Source: Laburnicola sp. R22_1
Lineage: Eukaryota > Ascomycota > Dothideomycetes > Pleosporales > Didymosphaeriaceae
Length of the DNA: 64,000 nucleotides
Assembly: GCA_014281115.1 (NCBI GenBank)
Contig: JACONQ010000020.1
Span: forward strand, 992,001 to 1,056,000
Direction: 5' to 3'
Part shown: in pieces, positions 45,132 to 54,779 of the stretch
How positions within the stretch are numbered: position 1 is the stretch's first letter
Layout of the letters: each line of letters opens with the position of its first letter
Program-made: the position numbers and the translations under genes
The notes under the pieces: model-generated
What the model was told of the DNA's origin: nothing
What the model saw: only the letters and a program-made list of their open reading frames with translations
Databases searched by the model: none

Positions 45132-45590
45132 CAAAAAGAGCGTGAAAAGGTGATTGGGCACAAAAAAAGCGCGTTCGAACTGCTAAGCGAGCTTGGCGGT
45201 CTTGGCGCGAGGCTCCCACAAGTAAAATTTTCACGAAGAGGCGACTTGGAACTTTGGGGGATAAAACTTGGGAATATAATATCTATAATAAATTTTTTTA
45301 TTAAAGGTAAGTATTATATACTAGCTAAATTAGCTATATAAAAAGCTATTAAATTAGCTACTAAAGTTAAATTTTTTAGTTTTGGTGGGGAGGAGAGCCA
45401 AGCAATCGCCCAACTACGTCAGCGGCCTCCCCGGAACGGCAACTGCGCACGTGCCTTGCCCGACCTTGAAACGCGCCTGCCAACGCTGTCGATGTGTTCC
45501 ATACCACGGCGGCACAAGTGTGCGAGTACATTCGGCCACCGCATCTACTCTCCTCGGATAACATATGGCAACTTCATTCTCATCCTACTA
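45132..45590. other. X-element flank and 3' region of the Helo-like gene
   Basis: To about 45240 this is homologous (inverted) to 23925-24022. An AT-rich stretch of GCTA/TTAA words follows. No gene seen. Confidence 0.5.
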
Positions 45591-47940
45591 CTATACAAGC
45601 CCTCTTACATACTGTCTCCAGACGTCGAGGAAGGTGCTGCGGTCGTTCCTGCTCTGGAATTCCATCTCCAGCTTCGAATACCCAAACCGATTCAAGTTTC
45701 CAGCGCCGCCTTGTCGCTTACCCATGATGGATGACCTCGCAGACTTCACGCTCGCAGCCGATGCGGAGGCGATCGAGGTTCTCGTGCCCGTCCGACTCAG
45801 GCCAGGCCCCTCTTGCTCGCCGTTGCCGGTTTCGGATGATTTAGATGACTCTCGCCGCTGATGCACCTTGTCGCGCGTCCACTTCGATGGCTCTTTCGAG
45901 AAGCGGAGCTTCAGCTTCTCCGACTTCTCACTGTACACTGAGTCGTCAAGCCATTGGAACACATAGTGCGGTTCCTCTACCCAGTGGCCCTCTTCGCCCT
46001 TCAAGGCGCTTGTATAAAAGAGCAGGACGAGGACGTCGACCGACTCGAGCCCGTTAAGTCCGATGCGCGCTTCGGTCTTCTTCCATAACCTCAGGTTTTT
46101 GCCGCGACATTCTGGCTTGTGGAGGTCCGAGGATATGCTAACCATGGGACGGTCGTACAGAAGAGTGGCCGGCTCTTTGTCGTTGTTTGTGTACAAGAGC
46201 GTCTGCAGCTTGGTGCCCGAGGCCGTGTCTGCCAGCAGGTACTTGATGTCTGTACACCCCTTGTCGAGTCTTCCAAACGAGTTTCTGGGAAAGTCGATTG
46301 ACATATCACCGTCAGAATGTGTTGTCGTCAAAGGGATGCTTGGCCCGGTTGCGGGGAAATTCTGCGTGATCCAGACCTTCGTCTCCTTGCTACTACTTGA
46401 CCGATAAACGGAGCGAATCGAAATACCGGCATCAGGCTCATATCGCCAGTGCAGGTCGCATTCTCTGCTCTTAGAGCCTTGCGAGGTGACACGCTCAACT
46501 TGGACCTTACGACACAACTTGTTCCACTGTAGTGCTCCAGGACCAAGCGCCATACTTAGGAGCGAGGTTGCTGACATCTTTCGTCGCAAAGGCGGCGTCG
46601 CATCCTCAGGCGTAGTCCCCGCTGTGCTGACGCCCAATCCGGGCACTGACAGGCGAGGATCTGGTGACACACTGAAGCCGGAGCTTATCGTCGATGTAGA
46701 TGACGTGCGTGCCCCTGGAGACGACGGAGACCTGGAAACGGAGTCCCAGTCCATAGCATCGAAGTAGGACAGCGGGATCCGGGGGCTGCCCGTGGGAGAT
46801 GTCAACGGCGAAGGCGTGGAAGGTCCCGGCCGCAAGGTGGCATTGGAGTCGCTCATCGATGCCTTGTGACGGTCGAACCCGGAGAAATTTCCCGAGAAGT
46901 CCGTGTTGACGGTATACGTCCTTTGAGGGACAGGCGGCAAGTTCTTCATTTCCTGACGGACCGCGTCGCTTGGCGCGAGGTTGGTTCTTTTCTCTACTGC
47001 CATTCTCTTCGCACGGTTCTCTTCTATCATGATTGCGTCCTCCAGCTCGCGTCTTAGATGGTATAGTACCGCCGCTGTTTGCTCGTCTCCACTTGGGGCT
47101 ACCGTAGGCGCAGCACCGTAAGACAATGGTCGCGCGGAGTTGCTATCTTGTATTGCGAGTCGTTCGTCCTCATTTTTCAGCCAGCGACTAAAGACAAGCC
47201 AGTCTTTGTACAGCTGATCTGCTTCCGACGGTGCGGGTAATACGTTGGGTGCCATGCGCGAAGAGCTGCCGAGGGCATTTGTGGTATAGGCATGGCCCCC
47301 AAAACTCACTGTTCGGAAGGGCGTGAGGTCTAACAACCTCTGTGTCTGCTTTGTTGCTTCCAGATGCAGTCGTCTGTATTCCGTTAGCATCTGGAGTATT
47401 TGGACATGCTTGTCCGTACACTGAGTCAGGCTGTGAATGGAGTAGATACCCAGACTGTATTCCAGTGCAGTAGGAACGGAGGTACATACAGTTGCAAGAA
47501 AGATGTACACATTTGGAGCGCCTGGTAGTGGCCCATGACGACAGTTCTCAGGTTCGCAATCTCCTTCTCTTTTCCAATATACCGGATGGTATATACAAAC
47601 TTGCGCACACTCATCTTTCGGTCGACCAGATGGTTCGCGTATGGCTCTATTGTCTCCTCGCATCGCTTCAGAGTCTCCTGGAAGTCCAGGTAGGGGAATG
47701 GTAATGGCTTGCCATACTCTTCCATGAGCTCGCTAAGCTGGAGGAGGCATTCATGGAAAGACGAAAACTCGCGTACGAGGCCCGAGACCTGCGTTTCCGA
47801 GTTGTCATTCGCATCTGTCCACTGTCAATCGACGTCAAAAAGCACACGTACCGTCTCGACTTACCCTTGAACGCCAGATACACACGCGTGGAGACTTGGA
47901 CGAGCTTCACGACATCAGCAGGAGAGAAGCCGAACGACAT
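45591..47940 (-). CDS. Fungal protein with Helo-like N-terminal domain
   Basis: Three exons on the minus strand (47940-47865, 47814-47486, 47420-45591) give 744 residues; introns are 50 and 65 nt. The N-terminus MSFGFSPADVVKLVQVS, followed by a helical ~200-residue domain, matches the general pattern of the fungal N-terminal region seen in STAND/NACHT proteins and related Helo-like or SesA-type domains. Here it is not followed by an NTPase. A Ser/Pro-rich linker (about residues 330-470) leads to a C-terminal beta-rich region (VWITQNFPATGPS, LLYDRPMVSISSDL, HYVFQWLDDSVY) and a basic, Ser/Ala-rich tail. The domain match and absence of NACHT are inferences from sequence pattern. Whether it signals, acts in incompatibility or does neither cannot be told. 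Confidence 0.75.
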
Positions 47941-48769
47941 GGGTGGCTCTGCCGGCCGCGCTCGAGCGCGGTTCTACGTGGGGTGGTTTGCTCTCATGCA
48001 CTGGCAAGGTGGGAGCACCGGAAGAGGCTGTCGCATGAGCAGGCTCCCGAGCTGGAAGAGGGAGGTTGTAGTAGCAGGCTCCGGGGCCGTGCGGCCATGG
48101 TCACCCCTACGGTCCCTACCCATCCACGTGGGTTGTCCAGACGAGCGGACGGGGCGCAGCGATATTGCCTGCAGCATCCGCCTGCAAGGCAGATAATCCC
48201 AACTCCTTCATACGTTCGAGAAGGCTCACCGGGTGAAAGCCATCTCGTGTGGTGGATGGCTGTGGCGCTGGTAGAGCCCTCGGGCGCATCAGACGAGGCG
48301 CAGTGCTGGTCAATGAGAGGACAGGGCGGCGCACGTGGGCCCCCACGCGGACCATGGCTCTCTCGCCAGCAGCGCGTACCTGCACACCTCTGCCTCATTC
48401 ACCGTGGATACGAGCGAATATGCCGCTCTGCACAGCAAAATAGGGCTCCGACCTGCCTCACGGCCGTACTCGCGTAGGATGTAGGAAGGCTTCCATGGTT
48501 CTCACAGCAATACGAGCAGTCTCACCATTCCGCATTGCTCACCGGTCTGGTAATTGAGCCCTAGGCCGGGCCATCCTCTTCGCTATCATATATGCGTGGT
48601 GGCTGAGGCGCTCGTTGCACTCACGATATGAAGGGCAGATGAAGCCGCGCAGTCAACGCATCGCATCGAGCATTCTTCCTTGTTGGCCACACCTCCAACT
48701 TATCGCTCTCCTCACCCATCAACCCCCTCTTCTCCGTAGTCTCGCGTGGTTCCGTGTTTGGTTTGGGCC
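47941..48769. other. Divergent intergenic region
   Basis: Upstream of the Helo-like gene (-) and the phosphate transporter (+). Long GC-rich ORFs on both strands overlap each other and look spurious. Confidence 0.5.
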
Positions 48770-50933
48770 ATGGGTCTGCGCAAATGGCTCAGCCGCCCGA
48801 TGAGAGGTCATCATCTTGGTGTAGAAGATCTGACGAGAGGTGATGAAGGTGTTCCGGTATGTCCTCCAGGACGCTCATCATCTCTTATAGAAGTGTCGGA
48901 CCTTCTTGCTGACCGACATTGCAGGCCTCCAAGCGTCGCCGATGGGCCCTTCAAACCATCGATTCCGCACCATTCCAAGCATGGGTAGTCGTTGTAGCAG
49001 GAATTGGCTTCCTAACGGATTCGTTCGCTCTATTCTGCCTCAATGTGGTTACTCCGATGATTGGCTACGTCTACTGGCCCAAAAATGTCGACGGTGACGG
49101 CACTCCGACGCTCCCATCCACAGTGAAAACGGCTCTGATGTGTTCTACCCTGGCCGGCACAATGATCGGCCAAATCGCCTTTGGTATTGCTGCTGATAGT
49201 CTCGGACGAAGGAAAATGTATGGGCTGGAGCTGGTCATCGTCATCGCAGGGACCTTTTTGATGATCATGAGCTCGAATGGCGAAAAGAATAGTATGGCTG
49301 TGGGCGGATGGCTGATTGCATGGAGGACTGTGATGGGCCTGGGAATCGGTGCAGACTATCCCTTAAGCGCCGTAATCACTGCCGAATTCGCGCCCAGGAA
49401 GCATCGTGCGAGGATGATGAGTTGGGTCTTCTTCGCACAACCTCTCGGACAGCTGCTCGCCAACGTACTTTCTTTGGCCGCTGTGGAGGGATTCAAATCT
49501 CAGATTTCCACGACTATTCCAGGGTGCCCTTCCGGTGAAGAGGGCTTAGAGTGTTTCCGGGCGATTGATCGACTCTGGAGGTTGGTCGTTGGCATCGGCA
49601 TGATCCCGGCGATGATCGCTCTGGGCTTCCGTTTTACTATCCCAGAGTCGCCTCGCTACAAGCTCGACATATTACGAAACGTACATACGGTGCTTGAGGA
49701 CACGAAAGACTATTTTGGCGGTCCTGAAACAGACCCTGAAGGAGGTGAACTCGACATGCTGCCCACCAGTCCCACCATGGAGCACGGTCTCTCAAGGGTT
49801 TCGACGTCATCTGATATCGCACCCGACGAGGTGGTTGGAAGTGAGAGCGAGTCTGATCGTCGCCCAAGTTCCACCCATCAACGCCCGACATCATACCAAC
49901 GGGTCAATCTGCCGACGACACTAATTACAGTAAGTCACGTGACTCTTGGATGAACAGCCTTTGGGACGTACAGCCGCAGGACAGTGTCCGAGTATCTTTT
50001 GTCTTTTTACTGCCTGACTTGGAGTAACACAAGATAGTCAAACTTCTATCTTAGGACTGTAAGCTAACATAACCTGCAGTCCCGCCGCTTGCTTCTTGGG
50101 CTGATGCGAAGGACTTCTTCATCACCCAAGGCAACTGGCAGTATCTGCTCGGCACGTCGCTATCATGGCTATTCTTAGACTTTGCCTTCTATGGCTTGGG
50201 ACTGTCGTCTCCCGAGATTGTGCGCCATATCTGGCAAGACCCCAATGCCAAGGACTCGCACTCGTCGGTATTCAGCTCCCTACGCGACAACAGCTTACAT
50301 ACACTCATCATGGTATCGATTGGAGCTGTGATCGGTGGCGCTGCAATGATAAAGGTGATCCGATATGCGAGTCCGAAGGCGATCCAATTCTGGGGTTTCT
50401 TGGTCCTCTTCCTCCTCTTCATCGTCACTGGAAGCGCTTGGACCAAGCTTCTCGACAGCAGCCGCTCGGGCTTGATTGTGCTCTATGTCCTTTCACAGAT
50501 TGCCTTCAATTTGGGCCCTAACACAACTACATTTATCGTAAGCCTTATCCTCCGTCGATATAATTCATAAATCGTAGTATATCGTACTAACAACAACCAG
50601 ATCCCCGCCGAGATTTTCCCCACACGGTACCGATGCACAGCGCACGGTATCGCCGCCGCAGCCGGAAAACTCGGCTCCTGGCTCGTACAAATTTTCCTCG
50701 CGTACGCTTTCAAGAGCAACAACCAGCAGGAACGATACGAGTGGGAGCGTGCCAACTTTGGCCACGTTTTGCAGGTCATGAGCGCGTTTATGGTCGCTGG
50801 GGCGGTCGTTACGTATTTTCTCGTTCCGGAGACAAGGGATCGCGATGGCAAGAGTAGGACTTTGGAGGTTTTGGCGGGGGGGAAGAGAGTGCTTGATGGG
50901 CTTAATAGGGAGAGGGCGAGAGAGGAGGATTGA
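48770..50933 (+). CDS. Inorganic phosphate transporter, Pho84-type MFS
   Basis: Exon 1 48770-48856 and exon 2 from 48925 are joined by a clean 68-nt intron. The last exon is 50601-50933, after an intron 50538-50600. Sequence typical of Pho84-type carriers: DSLGRRKMYGLEL, GLGIGADYPLSAVITAEF, FYGLGLSSPEIVRHIW, IPAEIFPTRYRCTAHG and a C-terminal FLVPETRDRDG. About twelve helices with a central acidic/Ser loop. The join after 49.9 kb is unresolved: the strong GTAAGT donor at 49930 leaves the wrong phase for the CAG acceptor at 50077-50079, which must be used to keep PPLASWADAKDFF. A GTGAGA donor at 49841, a weak GTCACG at 49934, or a 7-nt microexon would each restore phase. Plasma-membrane phosphate:proton symport is expected. 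Confidence 0.85.
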
Positions 50934-51499
50934 GCTTGTAAGGTGAGGGGCGGCAAAAGAGGAGATTGTTGGAAGGTAGTTTTTGTAAAGGAATCAATTA
51001 TGGGTTTGCATAGCCTGGGGTAAGACTTGTATACTGATAACCTGGACTGTGGATTTTTTTTTTAGCACCGACTGCGTTGTTCATTTCAAATGGCTTAATG
51101 GCAGCCCCCAGGGCCCGGAGTCTAACCGCCTAGACTAGATGTCACACCAACTACTCGTGGCTACTCATCTCTTGTTGTACATCCCATGCGACGCGAGTTT
51201 ACTATCCTACTACCTCACCAGCCAGGCGGTGAAACAGTATGTGTCGCATAGAAGAAAGAGGTGTATAAAGAATGACGGAGGGGGTGGAGATGAAGAAGAG
51301 GTTGTTCAAATTCTAGTGATTTGCGCTTTTTTTGTTGTCTGACTAGATTTTTGCATGATACGATACCGACCCTAGTAGCTCCTTTCTGCATGACATAAAA
51401 AAGGCGTCAATAATTCTTTTACGAGTACAAATATAGAGCCATGCTTCTACATGCAGCAGAGCATCAAGGTACAAGCCAGTCTCCCGCCCCATGCACAAA
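50934..51499. other. Intergenic region, no gene seen
   Basis: 3' flank of the phosphate transporter. No supported coding sequence. Confidence 0.5.
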
Positions 51500-51668
51500 T
51501 CATCGCACAAGCTCCAATTTAATCAAGGAATCCAAACCACGCGGTAGTCGCCAGATGCCCGTCGCCTCGAGGCCTGCGCCTTGATACAGCTCCTGCTGCT
51601 CAGCTTCGGTGCGGTGGCGGGCACATTCACTATCGCTCTCGTGCGACACGGTCCGCGGACGATTGCGA
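51500..51668 (-). pseudogene. Possible O-methyltransferase C-terminal relic
   Basis: One minus-strand frame, open between stops, reads RTEAEQQELYQGAGLEATG, then IWRLPRGLDSLIKLELV and a TGA. This resembles the end of fungal small-molecule O-methyltransferases (RTEAE...LF..AGL..TGIWR...G..S.IE). There is no open frame upstream that carries the SAM-binding core. Most likely a gene fragment; a coincidental match is possible. Confidence 0.3.
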
Positions 51669-52166
51669 CCATCTCATCTTGCCACCATGGACCAGCGGCG
51701 GGAGAAGCCTCAGTGACGGATGCGTGTGCACACAGGCTGTTGAGGAGCTCACCGTAGAGGCAGCTACGATGGCGCCAATGCCGCTCCTCCCCATCGTCCA
51801 TGCTCATTACTGCGCGTACTACGTCTCATTATCAGATTGAAGCGTTTGGATAAACAAAAACGGACATGTTGGAGTGGGGAGGGGAGGCGAGGCGTGTGAG
51901 GTTCAGCGTGGATGCGGAGAGGTCTAGCTAGAACAAGCTAGTGCGATATCTACCAAGCTTCGACTACGTCCACCAGTTACTGCAAAAGTCTCCAACACCA
52001 CCAACTTAGTGAGACTCTCGAGATACTGCATGCATTACGAAGACGACAGCTTTACCAGTGCGCGAAACCCGCACCAAGCGAACGCCAGGATAGCCCTATG
52101 CACCCAGTGAACACCGTCTACCGCACCGACTTCCCCCCACCAATACTCCTCCACCCTGTCCCCCTA
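51669..52166. other. Intergenic region, no gene seen
   Basis: No coding or repeat feature supported. Confidence 0.45.
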
Positions 52167-52880
52167 TCAACAACCCGTCAACAACCTGAAGCCCTGGATC
52201 GGACTAGCCGGCGGCGCCACATTGATAAAGTCCCAATAATTGACCATCTGCCCGCCATTGAAAGCCATACCCATCTGCCACGTCAACGTATCATTGCACT
52301 TTGTCGACCCGAGTTCGTAGACGCCCCCCCCCGTCAAATTCCTCTGTATTTCCTGCGCTCCAGCCGTCCCGTTGACCTGTCCAAATATCGGTGGCGCCGT
52401 CCCATTCACGCGTCTTGCCTCGAACGAGGTCCACGAGGCCGTAGCTCCAGCTTCGCGCTCTACCTGGTAAGCGTTGAAAATCGGCTCGGCGCCTGCGGTG
52501 GTTTGTAGGCCGGGGTCGGGCATCTGGAATTGGAGGCGACAGGTGCTGTTTGGCGGGGCGCGGTATTTGAGGTTGGCCTATTGCACTTGCGTGGCGACTT
52601 GGAAGGTGTTGTCGCGTTGGCGGAGGAGTATGAAGAAATTTTTCTGTCTGTGGAGGGGCGCTAGGTCGCGGTTTGGGTAGCGCGAGTTCAAGACGCGGTG
52701 CTTGGATGGGTAAAATGTTTGGTAGCTGATGCTGGCGGTAGGTGTCTGCCTGGGTGCTGGGATATTGTAGGCACTTGTGCTGTTGGACTATTGCGGGAGG
52801 GCGGTTGTGGGTGAGAAGAGGAGAGTGGCTATTGCAATAAGTCTCCCAAGCGTCTCGATGTCGAGCTTGCGGTGATGCAT
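52167..52880 (-). pseudogene. Secreted-protein gene broken by two in-frame TAG stops
   Basis: The frame from ATG 52880 to TGA 52167 is 238 codons with no frameshift, but has TAG at codons 31 (52788-52790) and 101 (52578-52580). The first ~28 codons form a signal peptide ending FSPTTALPQ. The body has alternating Tyr/Phe/Cys positions (NFFILLRQRDNTFQVA, CRLQFQMPDP, CNDTLTWQMGMAF, GFRLLTGC), with N-glycosylation sequons and four Cys. It reminds me of But2-type secreted domains, a weak family call. Both stops could derive from CAG by C-to-T. Read-through of the last 138 codons seems less likely than decay. Confidence 0.7.
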
Positions 52881-53736
52881 GCTGCTGGTGGAATGTGTCG
52901 CGTCCTCGGTAAGTGTAGAGTGATCAAGGTAAGGTAAGAGATAGCGTGGTAACAATAGTAAGTTTCAGGAGTAGGAAAATGAATACCCTAGGGATATTCA
53001 GGTATGATGAGAACTGAGTGAGATACTTTAGGATGTGCTGGTTTAGAATGTGAAGCCAACAGCTGACGTTAAAGTATGACGCGGAAGAAACGAGTCGTTC
53101 CTGCCGTCCTCTCATCAACGGACATGATGCGCCTGCATACGGTGTTTCTCAGCGTAGTCATAGCGGTGTAAACGCCGACGAATGCGCCTTCTCTATCCAA
53201 GCATCTCTCACAATACGTCTTCTTTGCATCTGGCCTGCACATGCCCTCGTTTGCAGTAAGCCCCACTCACATGTTGTAAGCCTCTCACCAACGAAAGCAT
53301 TTGATTGACAATAGGATTCAATACATAAAAGGTCCGAGGTCTACACATTGGTAGTATCTAGATAATTCGATGAGCTAATACCGACTTTTCAGCGAAACAG
53401 GGGTAGAGGAGAAAATCCTCCACATGCCGGTGCGGAGACCCGCCAGGCATAACCGTAATTTCCAGGCAACATGTGAATCCAAATCTGCCCGAACCATGGT
53501 TGAAGTGAGAGAGAGGCCAGCTGGCAAAAGAGGCTAGTAGCGTGAGCCCCAAAGTCATATATATATCATAACCGCTTCGCCCACTTTACAACCTTCCCGA
53601 GCATCCTCTCTCGTAACCACCACCGCTTGTACGGCTCAATACAACCACCACCGCTTGCACACCTCATACAACCATCACCGCTTGACCACCTCATCGTTCT
53701 TTCCTTCAGAATCGTCGACTCGCCCTGCGTAGCGCA
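52881..53736. other. Intergenic region with a short tandem repeat
   Basis: Upstream of both the secreted-protein pseudogene (-) and the F-box-like gene (+). The only structure noted is the repeat at 53614-53694. Confidence 0.5.
53614..53694 (+). repeat. Three ~28-bp tandem units in a 5' leader
   Basis: Each unit contains AACCA-CACCGCTTG followed by CTCAT-AC; three imperfect copies lie just before the F-box-like start codon, probably in its 5' leader. Confidence 0.7.
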
Positions 53737-54693
53737 ATGGAAGTCCTCAACATGACTCAGCTCGGTACTACCGAAGACGAGGCCCATCAACGACCTTTCC
53801 CTTTTATGAGACTCCCGCCTGAACTGCGCATAATGGTATACAAGGAGATCGCAATCTACTCTTTCCACCGCATAGCCACGTTCGAGTCCTCAAAAGAACC
53901 CACCTCAACAACCTCAACAACCGAAATAATCGAACCCACCCCACCCCCAAAACTCAAACTCCTCACCTACGGCCTAACAATCCAACTCCTCGCCACCAGC
54001 CGCGAAATCCACGCCGAAGCCGCGCCCATCCTCCTCCCCAAACGCGAACAAATCCGCCAACTCGTCCCCAGAATGATAGTCGAAATAACCGCCGACGCCT
54101 TCCCCCCCGAAATAGGCGGTATAATCCAATCCATTGGCCGCTGGCACGAGGCCCTCCGGGACAACTTGTTGGAAACTAGACAAAACTACTACCGGAAAAA
54201 CTCAAACACCTCCTTCGCCGACTTCGCCAAGCTGCGGCCAAAATACTCCCCCGCTATGCTCCGCTACATCCACCAAGCAGGCATCCAGCTCTTCCGCCGC
54301 TGGAACAACATCCGCCAGGGCCGCCGCGACGAAGCCGCCCAAGAAAACGCCTTCGCTGTCCAATTTCACGTTACCGACGCCCTCACCGGCTCACACACGC
54401 CTAGCTGTCCATATGAATGGGAAGAGCTGGAAACCCAGGTTGGGGTGGTTAATATGATAGTGGGTGAGGCATTTTTGGCGCGTATGCTGCCTGGGTCTTT
54501 GTTTTCAAACCAGCGCGTGGTCTTTGCATGTAAGAGCAAGTGCTTGCATCCGGATTTGGCGTGGCGGACGATTTGGTATGCGTGGGTGCCGGGGCCGGGG
54601 CAATGGAGGGCGAGGACCGAGGAGGAGGTTACGAAGGCGAAGTTTGAGACGAGGTGTAGTTGGGTGGAGAATTGTGAGGTGGAGGTGTTGTAG
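53737..54693 (+). CDS. F-box/2EXR-like fungal protein
   Basis: A single exon of 318 residues. FPFMRLPPELRIMVYKEI near residue 26 matches the F-box/2EXR-type start (LPxELRxxVY) of large fungal families. A Thr-rich spacer follows, then a helical region (LATSREIHAEAAPILL, MLRYIHQAGIQLFRRW). The C-terminal ~80 residues have Trp and Cys residues (CPYEWEEL, WRTIWYAWVPGPGQW). No signal peptide or membrane helix. The stop is 86 bp from the VPS34 stop. Probably a recognition adaptor or an uncharacterised nuclear/cytosolic protein. Unlike the F-box-like gene at 36-37 kb, the two share only this short motif. Confidence 0.75.
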   Translation: MEVLNMTQLGTTEDEAHQRPFPFMRLPPELRIMVYKEIAIYSFHRIATFESSKEPTSTTSTTEIIEPTPPPKLKLLTYGLTIQLLATSREIHAEAAPILLPKREQIRQLVPRMIVEITADAFPPEIGGIIQSIGRWHEALRDNLLETRQNYYRKNSNTSFADFAKLRPKYSPAMLRYIHQAGIQLFRRWNNIRQGRRDEAAQENAFAVQFHVTDALTGSHTPSCPYEWEELETQVGVVNMIVGEAFLARMLPGSLFSNQRVVFACKSKCLHPDLAWRTIWYAWVPGPGQWRARTEEEVTKAKFETRCSWVENCEVEVL

Positions 54694-54779
54694 GGTTGTT
54701 TAAGAAACTCGCCTCAAACACCGTCCAGAAAGCCGCCCGCCCCTAACGACGCACAGAAAGACACCCACATAACCGCCAC

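Noticed and set aside
47896..48477. Overlapping GC-rich ORFs on both strands upstream of the phosphate transporter
   Set aside because: They overlap the first exon region of the Helo-like gene and each other, and show no domain or intron structure.
40387..52880. TAG reassigned or routinely read through as an amino acid
   Set aside because: MFS, ALG5, RMD1-like, NSE4 and other intact genes here end in TAG at the expected family length, so TAG is a normal stop.
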